Assembly: GCA_949289565.1 (NCBI GenBank) | Contig: CASEOO010000021.1 | Coordinates: 26,343 to 90,342, forward strand | Direction: 5' to 3' | Length of the DNA: 64,000 nucleotides | Source: an uncultured Bacteroidales bacterium | GTDB taxonomy: Bacteria; Bacteroidota; Bacteroidia; Bacteroidales; UBA932 | Shown: piece by piece, positions 1 through 11,449 of the stretch | How the letters are laid out: every line of letters starts with the position of its first letter | How positions within the stretch are numbered: the first letter of the stretch is position 1 | The notes under the pieces: generated by a model | What the model was told of the DNA's origin: nothing | The model's input: the letters and a program-made list of their open reading frames with translations, nothing else | Databases searched by the model: none | Translations under genes and position numbers: made by a program

Positions 1-972
1 TGAAGAGGCGAACCTGTGTGTGCCGTCAAAATCAGGGCTGGCGCAAAAATACAGATAGCCATGCTCATCTGGATGCAGGACTGCATCAATGCACGCCTTC
101 GGAGGTATATTTATGGGAGCAGGGGGCAGGCCGCGATATTTGTAGGTATTGTATGGGGAATCCACTTTCAGATGCTTTTTCAGCACCCTGTCGAGAGTGT
201 AGTCGAAGCAGAAACATATCGTAGGGTCAGCCTGCAGCTTCATCCCGCGGTGCAGACGGTTCAGATAAACGCCTGCTATCATAGGATACTCGGCACTTTG
301 CAAGGTTTCACCGCTCACTATTGAAGCCATCACTGACACTTCCATTGGGGTCAGTCCCTGAGCCTCAGCCAGAGCCACCCTCTCAGGCGTCCAGAATCGG
401 TCATACTCTTTCTTGAACCTGTCGAAAATCGATTTCACGGACGCTGTCCAGTAGAACTCGTAAGTGTCGGGCAGAAACATGGCGAAAACATTCTCCGGAG
501 TGAATCCATAACCGGCCAGAAAAGCTGTATCAGCCAGAGCTTCAGCTACTTCAGAAGAATCTGCCATCATTTGGACATCAATGCTTTTCGCCAATCGCCC
601 TTTTGTGCGGATAGTGCCTGACAATGCCAGGTTCTGCGGCGTCTGCCAGCCGTTTACAAGCATCCGCACTGCATATGCGGCAGAGTGTCCGGGAAGAATC
701 TCATATTTACCTGGTTGCAGGCCTGTTTCGAGCCCCATAGCCCTGGCACAGCGCCTCAGACTGCCTTTTCTGCGCACAGAAGCTCCATCAGCCAAAGAAT
801 CGAGCACTGCTCCGGCCTCTGTTCCCGGATATACATACAGGGTATATTCCGTTCTGAAATCCGGGGCTTTCCTGTCATAATAATATCTGAGTCCGGCAAA
901 AACACACGCCACTGCCAGCAAGATCACAGTGGCGCATGAAAACAAAATCCACGGCTTCTTCGTCACCTGCAT
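1..972 (-). CDS. mltG: Endolytic murein transglycosylase MltG (YceG-like), 3' end cut by window
   Basis: The minus strand is open from an ATG at 972 to the window edge, so the C-terminus is missing; about 324 residues are visible. A short cytoplasmic start (MQVTKKPW) is followed by one membrane segment at about residues 8-26, as expected for a membrane-anchored periplasmic enzyme that cleaves nascent glycan strands. The YceG core is clear: ASIVSGET carries the glutamate matching the catalytic Glu of MltG (family: ASIVEKE), then AGVYLNRL, LQADPT, KVDSPYNTY, GLPPAPI and LYFCASPDFDGTHRF. The start lies only 4 bp after the stop of the upstream glucosaminidase gene, so two cell-wall enzymes are probably co-transcribed. 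The family assignment is firm. Confidence 0.9.
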   Translation of the reverse strand, partial: MQVTKKPWILFSCATVILLAVACVFAGLRYYYDRKAPDFRTEYTLYVYPGTEAGAVLDSLADGASVRRKGSLRRCARAMGLETGLQPGKYEILPGHSAAYAVRMLVNGWQTPQNLALSGTIRTKGRLAKSIDVQMMADSSEVAEALADTAFLAGYGFTPENVFAMFLPDTYEFYWTASVKSIFDRFKKEYDRFWTPERVALAEAQGLTPMEVSVMASIVSGETLQSAEYPMIAGVYLNRLHRGMKLQADPTICFCFDYTLDRVLKKHLKVDSPYNTYKYRGLPPAPINIPPKACIDAVLHPDEHGYLYFCASPDFDGTHRFASS

Positions 973-976
973 ATTT

Positions 977-2041
977 TCACTTTCTTAAAGTCAACATCTC
1001 TCCAGGCAGGAGTTCCCGCTCCTCGTCCATAGAATTCATCTTCATAAGGCTTTTCATCTTCACTGCATACCTCTGCGCTATATCCCGCAAGCTTTCGCCC
1101 CCTTCAGCTACATATTTGTCCACCTGCCTGGCGGCCCTGGACTTTTTGGGCTGCAAATACACCACTGTGCCCGGACTGAGCTCTCCGTCAGCGTCATCAA
1201 GGTCATTGTAACGAAGGATTTCTCCAAGAAAGAGGCTGTAATATTTAGCGATGTCAGCGTATGTCTCGCCTTCTACGGAATATACGAAAGGCACGCCGTT
1301 CTGAGAGAACAGCTGGCGTGTCAGGGACAGGTGCATGGTCTTGCCTTGCCTGTCAGAAACAGGCACAGGTGCTTCCAGCTCTGACGGTGTCGCCGGCACA
1401 GGTGCGTCTTCTGATACGTCATTGGCCGGACGGGAGTTCCCGGAGGCCACCTGAGACTGGTCCGGGACAGCATTTTTCGAGATTCTCGAGACTTTGTCGA
1501 AGCGCGACAGGTCGTATTCCTCTATAAGGTTTATGAGCTTCTGAGGATATGACGGGTCAGTGGCATAGCCGGCTTTCTTCAAGCCATAGGCCCATGACCT
1601 GTAATCTGTGACACGGAAATCGAAAAGAAACTTGTATCTGTCCCTGTATCTGAGGAAATCGGAATGGTCCCGGTATGATTCTTCCGGTGTCCGGTATTTT
1701 CTGAAGCACTCCCCTTTCCTGTCATCGTCGTAGTAGATTTTCTGTCCAGTCCAGTCATGGCATTTTATGCCGAAATGGTTGTTTCCCCTCACTGCCAGTT
1801 CAGACAGCCCGTTGCCAGATTCGAGCATGCCCTGCGCCAAGGTGATGCTGGCTGGCACGCCGGAACGTTTTCTCTCTGAAACCGCTATCCTGGCATATCT
1901 GGCGATGTATTTCTCCTGCGGGCTGTCCCCTGCGCCGAAAAAGACGGAGCCGTCACTGTCCGATGATAATGTCCTCGCGGCAGGGCCGCACCCTGCCGCC
2001 AAGATGGCCAAAGCCAACAGAATCAATATATTTCTTTTCAT
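977..2041 (-). CDS. Lipoprotein N-acetylglucosaminidase with two LysM domains
   Basis: The 354-residue protein starts with a lipoprotein signal peptide ending in lipobox LAAGC (about residues 14-18). Residues about 50-195 form a FlgJ/LytG-like glucosaminidase domain, with SITLAQGMLESGNG carrying the likely catalytic Glu and NNHFGIKCHDW and YRDHSDFLRYRDRY as family signatures. Two LysM repeats close the protein (about 245-300 and 305-353), each with a G-E-[ST] start and a PG-V/E-M-x-L end, which bind peptidoglycan. It probably acts at the cell wall in remodelling or daughter-cell separation. mltG follows after 4 bp. Exact bond specificity (muramidase or glucosaminidase) cannot be read from sequence. 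Confidence 0.85.
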   Translation of the reverse strand: MKRNILILLALAILAAGCGPAARTLSSDSDGSVFFGAGDSPQEKYIARYARIAVSERKRSGVPASITLAQGMLESGNGLSELAVRGNNHFGIKCHDWTGQKIYYDDDRKGECFRKYRTPEESYRDHSDFLRYRDRYKFLFDFRVTDYRSWAYGLKKAGYATDPSYPQKLINLIEEYDLSRFDKVSRISKNAVPDQSQVASGNSRPANDVSEDAPVPATPSELEAPVPVSDRQGKTMHLSLTRQLFSQNGVPFVYSVEGETYADIAKYYSLFLGEILRYNDLDDADGELSPGTVVYLQPKKSRAARQVDKYVAEGGESLRDIAQRYAVKMKSLMKMNSMDEERELLPGEMLTLRK

Positions 2042-2107
2042 CTTTCTGAGTTAACATCAATATCCTCTCTATTTGCAAGGATACAGAATTCTGGTAAAGT
2101 TACGCAA

Positions 2108-3037
2108 TTATTCGAACTTCTTCAGCGGAATATCTATCACCATGCCGTCATGGCAGAGTATTGCTTCGGGGAATATTTCCTTGATTTCATCGAGGAAAAA
2201 GGACGCATCCGGAAAACGTGAGGAATAATGTCCTACTGCCAGCTTTCTGGCACCCGACTGCAAGGCACACTCAGCCGCCTGCCTGGTGGTGGAATGGAAA
2301 GTAGCCTGCGCCAATGTCTCATACCCGCATGGAAATGTTGCCTCATGATACAACAGGTCCACTCCTTTCACCCATTCCGAGAGTTCCGGGAATGGTGCAG
2401 TATCGCTGCAATAAGCAAAACTGCGAGGCTCGTAAGGCTGATAGGCCGCCTCGGTGTTCAGAATGACAGTTCCGTCTTCCCTGACCACATCTTCACCTCT
2501 TTTCAGAGTGCCTATTTCAGCCAGGCTGAGTCCGAACTGCGATATGGCATCTTTCCGGACGTTTTTCATAGGGGTCTTTTCCCTGAAAAGATAGCCGTAT
2601 GTCTCTATCCTGTGGTTGAGAGGGAAGGCCGTCACGTCAAGGCTTCTGGTCTCAAAAATTTTCACTGGAGCATCTGCAGAAACTGCATGATGCACCGGCT
2701 CGAATTTGAAGCCGTCCCCGAATGATGCCATGAAGTCAGAAAGTGCCTTCCGGAATGCTTCCGGAGCATAAATGTGAAGAGGGGCCGTCCTGCCAAGCAT
2801 GCTCATCGTGGAGAGCAGGCCGAATATGCCGAAGACATGGTCTCCGTGGAGATGTGAAATGAATACGGTGTCCAGCTTCAGTATGGACAGACGCTGCCGC
2901 CGAATCTGCATCTGCACGCCTTCTCCGCAGTCAATCAAAAACAAGCGCCCCCGTACATCCAGTACTTGGGCGCTTGGATATCTGTTTACCATAGGCAGGG
3001 CAGAAGCCGTGCCCAGAATATTCAGAGTGAAGTTCAT
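2108..3037 (-). CDS. rnz: Ribonuclease Z (tRNase Z)
   Basis: This is a 309-residue metallo-beta-lactamase-fold nuclease that trims tRNA 3' ends. The zinc motif HLHGDH lies near residues 59-64, with downstream ligands in CSDTAPF and LYHEATF and the tRNase Z signature GHYSSR near the C-terminus. The frame is open upstream to 3199, but that extension lies inside the rpsA C-terminus in another frame. The start MNFTLNILGTASALP at 3037 matches the family N-terminus and has GGTGG just before it. It begins 10 bp after the rpsA stop, so the two are probably one transcript. The length fits the short bacterial form. Confidence 0.93.
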   Translation of the reverse strand: MNFTLNILGTASALPMVNRYPSAQVLDVRGRLFLIDCGEGVQMQIRRQRLSILKLDTVFISHLHGDHVFGIFGLLSTMSMLGRTAPLHIYAPEAFRKALSDFMASFGDGFKFEPVHHAVSADAPVKIFETRSLDVTAFPLNHRIETYGYLFREKTPMKNVRKDAISQFGLSLAEIGTLKRGEDVVREDGTVILNTEAAYQPYEPRSFAYCSDTAPFPELSEWVKGVDLLYHEATFPCGYETLAQATFHSTTRQAAECALQSGARKLAVGHYSSRFPDASFFLDEIKEIFPEAILCHDGMVIDIPLKKFE

Positions 3038-3047
3038 TCCACCGGAA

Positions 3048-4904
3048 TTACTCGCCTTTTTCAAGTTTAGACTTGAGAGCGGCAAGCTCGGAGATGTCTC
3101 CGAGAGTAGTCTTCTCGATGTTCGAATTGATCTTCTTGACAGCTTTCTTGGTGCTGTCTGATTCGCTTGCAGGTCTTTCAGACTTGGCTGGCTCAGCATA
3201 GGTCTTCACATGTGAAAGGCCCACTTTCCTGGTACTGCGCTTCAAGTCAGTAACCTTGAATGCGATCTCGTCTCCTGCGGCTGGCATAGAACCGTCTTCT
3301 TTCACGAGTTCTTTTGCCGGGCAGAATCCTTCGATATCTTCGCCGAGGGATACCACAGCACCCTTGTCTGAAACGCTGTCTATCTTCAGTGTATGCACTG
3401 TTCCAGGACGGTAAGTAGACTCGATGCCCTCCCATGGGTTAGGCAGAAGCTGCTTGTGGCCGAGGCTGAGTTTGTGGTTCTCCTCGTCAAAGTCGAGAAT
3501 GACTACCTCGATCTTGTCGCCCGGCTGAACCATCTCTGACGGATGCTTGATCTTAGTCCATGAAAGGTCGCTGATGTGAACCAGGCCTTCGATGCCTTCT
3601 TCAAGCTCTGCAAATACGCCGAAGTTAGTCACGTTGCGGACAGTGGCAGTGTGTTTTGAGCCTACAGGATATTTCTCGCGGATGTTCTCCCATGGATTAG
3701 GGATGAGCTGCTTGAGACCGAGAGACATCTTCTTTTCGTCCCTGTCGAGAGTCAGAATCTGAGCCTCCACTTCGTCTCCTACTTTCAGGAAGTCCTGAGC
3801 TACGCGGAGTCTTGGAGACCATGACATTTCAGATACATGGATAAGGCCTTCCACTCCTGGCTCGATCTCAACGAATGCACCGTAGTCAGCGATGAGAACG
3901 ACTTTCCCTTTCACCTTGTCGCCTACCTTGAGGTTTGGATCGAGGGCTGACCATGGATGCGGAGTGAGCTGTTTCAGGCCGAGAGCGATTCTCTTCTTGG
4001 CCTCGTCGAAGTCGAGGATAACGACATTGATCTTCTGGTCGAGATGAACGACTTCCTCCGGATGGTTGATCCTGCCCCATGAAAGGTCTGTGATATGGAT
4101 GAGTCCGTCCACACCGCCCAGGTCAACGAATACACCATAGCCTGTGATGTTCTTGACAGTTCCTTCGAGAACCTGTCCTTTTTCGAGCTTGCCGATGATC
4201 TGCATCTTCTGCTGCTCGAGCTCTGCCTCGATAAGAGCCTTGTGGGATACCACCACATTCCTGAACTCCTGGTTGATCTTGACGATCTTGAAATCCATGG
4301 TAGTGTCCACGTACTGGTCGTAGTCCCTGATAGGCTTGACATCTATCTGAGAACCTGGGAGGAATGCCTCGATACCGAAGATATCGACGATCATGCCGCC
4401 CTTTGTACGGGTCTTCACATATCCCTTCACAATTTCGCCTGCATTGTATGCGGCGTTCACCATATCCCAAGAACGGAGGGCGCGTGCTTTCTTATGAGAA
4501 AGAACGAGCTGGCCCTTCTTGTCCTCAGCTGTCTCCACGAACACTTCGACTTTGTCGCCGACCTTCAGGTCAGGGTTGTAACGGAACTCGGGAGCAGGGA
4601 TGACACCTTCGCTCTTGTAGCCGATGTTCACGATCACTTCCCTCTTGCTGATGGATGTGACAACACCTTCGACCACCTCGTTCTCCACTACCTTGGAGAG
4701 AGTCTGGTCGTACATTTCTTTCATTTGCTTCTTCTCTTCTTCGGAAACGCTTTTTCCTTCGAAGGCATCCCAGTCAAACTGGTCCGGGTCGACAGACGCA
4801 TTCAGGACTGTCTTGGTTTCTTCTGCAGCCGGAGCCGCATTGACCTCGGCAGCCTGCGCTGCCTCAGGAGCGGTCTCCACTGTCACTGTTTTGTTTTCTT
4901 CCAT
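3048..4904 (-). CDS. rpsA: 30S ribosomal protein S1
   Basis: The 618-residue protein binds mRNA on the small ribosomal subunit. After an acidic, Ala/Glu-rich N-terminal extension (about 1-60) come six S1 (OB-fold) domains starting near residues 72, 155, 240, 325, 412 and 497. The middle ones carry the typical G-x-F-V-D/E ... GLIHI/V-S-D/E-x-SW pattern. The sixth is more divergent (GFCPAKEL), as usual for terminal domains. The C-terminal tail is Ser/Lys-rich. A promoter with good -33 and -7 boxes lies about 90 bp upstream (4995-5025). In Bacteroidota, S1 helps initiation on leaders lacking Shine-Dalgarno sequences; that is known for the group, not seen here. Confidence 0.96.
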   Translation of the reverse strand: MEENKTVTVETAPEAAQAAEVNAAPAAEETKTVLNASVDPDQFDWDAFEGKSVSEEEKKQMKEMYDQTLSKVVENEVVEGVVTSISKREVIVNIGYKSEGVIPAPEFRYNPDLKVGDKVEVFVETAEDKKGQLVLSHKKARALRSWDMVNAAYNAGEIVKGYVKTRTKGGMIVDIFGIEAFLPGSQIDVKPIRDYDQYVDTTMDFKIVKINQEFRNVVVSHKALIEAELEQQKMQIIGKLEKGQVLEGTVKNITGYGVFVDLGGVDGLIHITDLSWGRINHPEEVVHLDQKINVVILDFDEAKKRIALGLKQLTPHPWSALDPNLKVGDKVKGKVVLIADYGAFVEIEPGVEGLIHVSEMSWSPRLRVAQDFLKVGDEVEAQILTLDRDEKKMSLGLKQLIPNPWENIREKYPVGSKHTATVRNVTNFGVFAELEEGIEGLVHISDLSWTKIKHPSEMVQPGDKIEVVILDFDEENHKLSLGHKQLLPNPWEGIESTYRPGTVHTLKIDSVSDKGAVVSLGEDIEGFCPAKELVKEDGSMPAAGDEIAFKVTDLKRSTRKVGLSHVKTYAEPAKSERPASESDSTKKAVKKINSNIEKTTLGDISELAALKSKLEKGE

Positions 4905-4964
4905 TGCAATAATTAAAACAAACTAGCGGGTTAAACATTATCTCTGTGCCTGGCCGCCGACGGC

Positions 4965-4997
4965 AAAATTGCCCGCCTCCGGTCAAAAGGCGGGCAA
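4965..4997 (-). terminator. Intrinsic terminator after corA
   Basis: A perfect 10-bp stem (TTGCCCGCCT at 4969-4978 with AGGCGGGCAA at 4988-4997) has a 9-nt loop and, read on the minus strand, runs into TTTT (4968-4965). It lies about 45 bp past the corA stop. Read on the plus strand the stem is followed by A residues, so it fits corA. Confidence 0.7.
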
Positions 4998-5025
4998 AAA
5001 TATGTATAATTTTCGGATTTTCAAA
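4995..5025 (-). promoter_or_regulatory. Predicted promoter for rpsA-rnz
   Basis: On the minus strand a TTTG box (5025-5022) is followed after 19 bp by TATTTTTG (5002-4995), a perfect match to the Bacteroidota TTTG-(19-21)-TAnnTTTG pattern. The -7 box overlaps one arm of the corA terminator hairpin. Predicted transcription would start near 4988, giving an rpsA leader of about 85 nt. Confidence 0.6.
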
Positions 5026-5041
5026 AACTTTTACGATTTTT

Positions 5042-5992
5042 CTACAGCATCTTCCGTTTGCGGAAAATCAGCAGGATGACGCTGAAAGACAGGAGCATGA
5101 GCACGAGGACGATGACGAAATCCCACCACGTCCCGGTGATAGGCAGCTTCAGGTTCATGCCGAAAAATCCGGTAATCAGTGTCGGAGGCATGAAAAGCAG
5201 GGAGACCAGAGTGAAAATCTTCATGATCTTGTTCTGGTCCAGATTGATAAGACCCACTACCGTATTCTGCAGATATTCAAGCCTTTCAAAACCGAAATTC
5301 GTGTGGTTGATCAGGGATGAAATATCCTTCAGCAGGACATTCATTTTAGGCTGGAGCGAGTGCGGATACTTGTTGCTCTTCAGCAGGCTGGATATGACAC
5401 GCTGCTTGTCGACGATATTCTCACGCACCAGCATGGTGTTCTCCTGAAGCTGGTTGATATCCAGAAGGAACTCCTCGTTTATATCCTCGCCCAGGCTGAC
5501 CTTTCTGTTGAACTGCTCTATCTCTTTAGACATCAGCTCGATCATGTCAGCGTCCAGGTCAATTCGCTGTTCCAGTATGCTCACGAAAACAATGTAGCCT
5601 GTCGGATAGAATTTCGGGAAAGCGAGAAGACGTCTCTGCAGGTCAGTGAAGCTGCGCAGCGGACATTCCCTGAGTGTCACCAGCACGCCGCTGTCCGTAA
5701 GGATGAAAGACACGGTCTCCATCGAATACTCTTCCGGGCCAGGAATCAGGAAGTTCGTGTTCGCAAATATAGCTGTATCCGTTTCCGAAAAACGTGATGA
5801 ACTCTCAATCTCCTCCGCCTGCGCACGGCTCTGAATGGTAGTGCCCACAAAACTCTCCGTAGCCCTTTTTTCCTCGCCGGAAGGAGCGAAAAGATCTATC
5901 CATACCACCATATCTGGAGTGAGCTGCGAGAAGACTGCCGCAGACTGCGACATTTCCATCTGGCCGTTTGATTTGTAGAAAACCTCGATCAT
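5042..5992 (-). CDS. corA: CorA-family divalent cation (Mg2+/Co2+) transporter
   Basis: The 316-residue protein has the CorA plan: a large N-terminal cytoplasmic domain, a long helix (about 190-260) and two C-terminal membrane segments (about 258-278 and 290-310). The selectivity motif GMN is present in TGFFGMNLKLP at the end of the first membrane segment, and the tail is basic (FRKRKML). CorA proteins form pentameric inner-membrane channels for Mg2+ and sometimes Co2+ or Ni2+; the ion used here cannot be told. The gene has its own predicted promoter (6070-6101) and terminator (4965-4997), so it appears to be monocistronic. Confidence 0.9.
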   Translation of the reverse strand: MIEVFYKSNGQMEMSQSAAVFSQLTPDMVVWIDLFAPSGEEKRATESFVGTTIQSRAQAEEIESSSRFSETDTAIFANTNFLIPGPEEYSMETVSFILTDSGVLVTLRECPLRSFTDLQRRLLAFPKFYPTGYIVFVSILEQRIDLDADMIELMSKEIEQFNRKVSLGEDINEEFLLDINQLQENTMLVRENIVDKQRVISSLLKSNKYPHSLQPKMNVLLKDISSLINHTNFGFERLEYLQNTVVGLINLDQNKIMKIFTLVSLLFMPPTLITGFFGMNLKLPITGTWWDFVIVLVLMLLSFSVILLIFRKRKML

Positions 5993-6069
5993 CTTCCTTT
6001 CCGTTTAGTTCCGGCACAGAGGGTCGGAAAATTACACTTCGGCATGACACCGCCCTGCAAACAAGTCTG

Positions 6070-6101
6070 CAAAAGTAAGTTTTTTTCAGTCTAATGCCAA
6101 A
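6070..6101 (-). promoter_or_regulatory. Predicted promoter for corA
   Basis: The minus strand has TTTG (6101-6098), a 20-bp spacer and TACTTTTG (6077-6070), matching the Bacteroidota vegetative promoter at both boxes. It lies about 78 bp before the corA ATG. Confidence 0.65.
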
Positions 6102-6191
6102 TAAACTTTCGCAGTTCATCATGAGGCGGCCATCAAAAGGCCGGCAGAAAACAGCAAAAATCTTAAAAAGAAAAATCCGAAAAAATGAAAA

Positions 6192-6743
6192 TCACCAGAT
6201 GAACGGGCGCAGACCGATAAATATCAGCACAATGCCTCCGGCAATTCTCGCGGCATTGCCGAAAATCCTTCCTGATGCAGAACCGAGGGTGATGCCAAGG
6301 GATGAGGCCAGCACAGTGACGACCAGAGTCAGCCCCGTGACCAGCAATGCATCCGGACATTCCGTATCTCCCATGGCCAGGGACACCCCTACAGCTATCG
6401 CGTCCACGCTCGTGGCCGCAGCCGCCAATATAAGATTCCTGAATCCTGACAGATTTACCGAATCAGACACGTTCCTGACACCGGCGGCAATCATGGAAAT
6501 TCCGAGATAAGACAGCACGGCCAATGCAATATATGGAGCCGCCTTGCTGATATAGGCAACAATAGAATATCCTGAAATCCATCCGGCAAACAGACATGCC
6601 GCCTGCACTGCACCGAAAACAGCGGCCACCTGCAAAGTCTTCCAAGGACTCACCCGCCCCAAAGTCACGCTGCCGCCCATGGACACCACAAAAGAATCTG
6701 CACTCAACGACAGGGCCAGAAGCACGATTTCAACAAAACTCAT
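6192..6743 (-). CDS. mntP: Manganese efflux pump MntP (YebN)
   Basis: The 183-residue protein is almost wholly hydrophobic, with about six membrane segments in two inverted halves. The two family motifs are clear: ALSLSADSFVVSMGG near the N-terminus and ATSVDAIAVGVSLAMG in the middle, with the intramembrane Asp residues needed for Mn2+ export. ATG at 6743 is preferred; the frame can extend two codons to a TTG at 6749. It begins 12 bp after the recR stop and probably shares that transcript. Family length is about 185-190 residues, so it is complete. Confidence 0.92.
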   Translation of the reverse strand: MSFVEIVLLALSLSADSFVVSMGGSVTLGRVSPWKTLQVAAVFGAVQAACLFAGWISGYSIVAYISKAAPYIALAVLSYLGISMIAAGVRNVSDSVNLSGFRNLILAAAATSVDAIAVGVSLAMGDTECPDALLVTGLTLVVTVLASSLGITLGSASGRIFGNAARIAGGIVLIFIGLRPFIW

Positions 6744-6755
6744 AGACAAGGCTTT

Positions 6756-7391
6756 TCAAGGTTTGAAAATCTGACGATTGGCGATGGAACGTCCCAAGGT
6801 CAGTTCATCGGCATAGTCCAGGTCATCTCCGAAACCGAGGCCTCTGGCCAATGCCGACACTTTAATATGGTAAGGCGCCAACTTCCTGTAAATGTAAAAT
6901 TCAGTAGTTTCACCCTCGACATCTCCGCTCAAGGCAAAGATCACCTCGACATCCTCAGGCGGAAATTCAGATGCCAGAGACGAGACCCTGGCCGTCAGTT
7001 CGTCTATGGTCAGGTCGGATGGACCTGTGCCGTCGATGGGAGAGATGATGCCTCCCAGCACATGATACACCCCGGTATACTGTCTGGTCTTCTCTATGCT
7101 CATCACATCCTGGACACTTTCGACTACGCAGATGGTCTTGCGGTCTCTTTTGGCATCCGAGCAAATGCCGCAAATATCACCGTCCGAAATCATCCGGCAT
7201 ACCGAGCAATATTTCACTTCATTTCTGAGCCTGTCTATGGACGAAGTGAAATGACGGACATTCTCCACCGGCTGCCGAAGCAGATGAAGAGCCAGCTTCA
7301 AGGCGCTCCTCCGACCTACTCCAGGGAGAGTTCCTATCGACTCCACAGCATCCTGGAGCAGTTTTGAAGGATATTTGTCACTGTTCATCAT
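6756..7391 (-). CDS. recR: Recombination mediator RecR
   Basis: The 211-residue protein acts with RecO (and RecF) to load RecA on gapped DNA. It shows the helix-hairpin-helix (ESIGTLPGVGRRSALKLALH, about 17-36), a four-cysteine zinc finger (CSVCRMISDGDICGIC, about 57-72), then a Toprim domain (CVVESVQDV) and the C-terminal GDxEGE-like stretch. ATG at 7391 or 7388 are equivalent choices. The start overlaps the last codons of the upstream kinase gene by 14 bp, which suggests translational coupling. Confidence 0.95.
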   Translation of the reverse strand: MMNSDKYPSKLLQDAVESIGTLPGVGRRSALKLALHLLRQPVENVRHFTSSIDRLRNEVKYCSVCRMISDGDICGICSDAKRDRKTICVVESVQDVMSIEKTRQYTGVYHVLGGIISPIDGTGPSDLTIDELTARVSSLASEFPPEDVEVIFALSGDVEGETTEFYIYRKLAPYHIKVSALARGLGFGDDLDYADELTLGRSIANRQIFKP

Positions 7392-8238
7392 ATCTCACCA
7401 ATTTTTTCATATGATAGCATGAAAGAGCTTCAATCGGCGAAGATATGAATTTTCTGAAAACAATGTTGAAATCACGGCCTATGTTTTCTAGCCATTTGCT
7501 GCAGGCCATCCCTATAGAACCGGCCACTCCCACATCCAGAGTTTCTTCGCCACGTCTGTACGTAAGAAGCGACCTGGTGACAAAGGCTGTGAGATTTTCG
7601 ATGACGATTGAACGGCAATACTCATCTCGGCCAGCCTCGCTTATAATGAACGGAGCAAAAGATGCCAGGAAGCCAGCAGGATTCGGACTTTTGTACACGC
7701 CGTTGACTATGTCAGGGTAATCAAGCCGGTACTGCTTTTTGAATTCTGACGCCACAGCCTGCGGCGTCAGATTCTTTATATAGTCGGCCAGGAAACGGCG
7801 TCCCAAGGAGGCTCCCCCGCCTTCATCTCCGAGGACATAGCCCCCAGGACGTACATTTGCAGTTATTCCATGTCCATCATAGCTGCAGCTGTTCGAGCCT
7901 GTGCCCAGGATGGCGACAATGCCAGGGCTGTCTCCCCACAATGCTCTGGACGCCGCCAGAAGGTCGGATGCGCACTCCACGGAAGCACCGTGGAAATGTG
8001 TGCGCAGTATTTCCGCCATCATTTCTTTCTGCGCATCGGACACCAGCCCGGCTCCATAGAAAAAGATGGAGATATCCTGGCCTGACGCACTCCCGCCTAT
8101 TTCACGTGCCGCGCAGGCCGCTATCGAGGAGATGTCTTCATAGGACATCACGGAAAAATTGATTCCCTTGGTCCTGATGCGCAGTCCGTCAGCCATCCAG
8201 TCAGTCTTGGAGGCTCCGCTTTCAGCTATGACAGTCAT
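7378..8238 (-). CDS. BadF/BadG-family kinase, probably N-acetylglucosamine kinase
   Basis: The 286-residue protein belongs to the BadF/BadG/BcrA/BcrD ATPase group of the actin-like kinases. The N-terminal phosphate loop reads ESGASKTDW, with Glu where relatives usually have Asp. The second motif AILGTGSNSCSYD and the metal-loop region GGYVLGDEGGGASLG are typical of GlcNAc kinases. It would phosphorylate an amino sugar, probably GlcNAc, in the cytoplasm. It sits 6 bp after the beta-galactosidase gene and downstream of a GH20 hexosaminidase, which makes amino-sugar use plausible. The conservative Asp-to-Glu change may not matter. Confidence 0.8.
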   Translation of the reverse strand: MTVIAESGASKTDWMADGLRIRTKGINFSVMSYEDISSIAACAAREIGGSASGQDISIFFYGAGLVSDAQKEMMAEILRTHFHGASVECASDLLAASRALWGDSPGIVAILGTGSNSCSYDGHGITANVRPGGYVLGDEGGGASLGRRFLADYIKNLTPQAVASEFKKQYRLDYPDIVNGVYKSPNPAGFLASFAPFIISEAGRDEYCRSIVIENLTAFVTRSLLTYRRGEETLDVGVAGSIGMACSKWLENIGRDFNIVFRKFISSPIEALSCYHMKKLVRYDEQ

Positions 8239-8244
8239 ATTGAA

Positions 8245-11442
<3,198 letters not shown>

Positions 11443-11449
11443 TTAATAA

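Noticed and set aside
4095..4916. 273-codon plus-strand frame opposite rpsA
   Set aside because: It lies wholly antisense to the six-domain S1 protein gene and has no family features; it reflects codon bias of rpsA.
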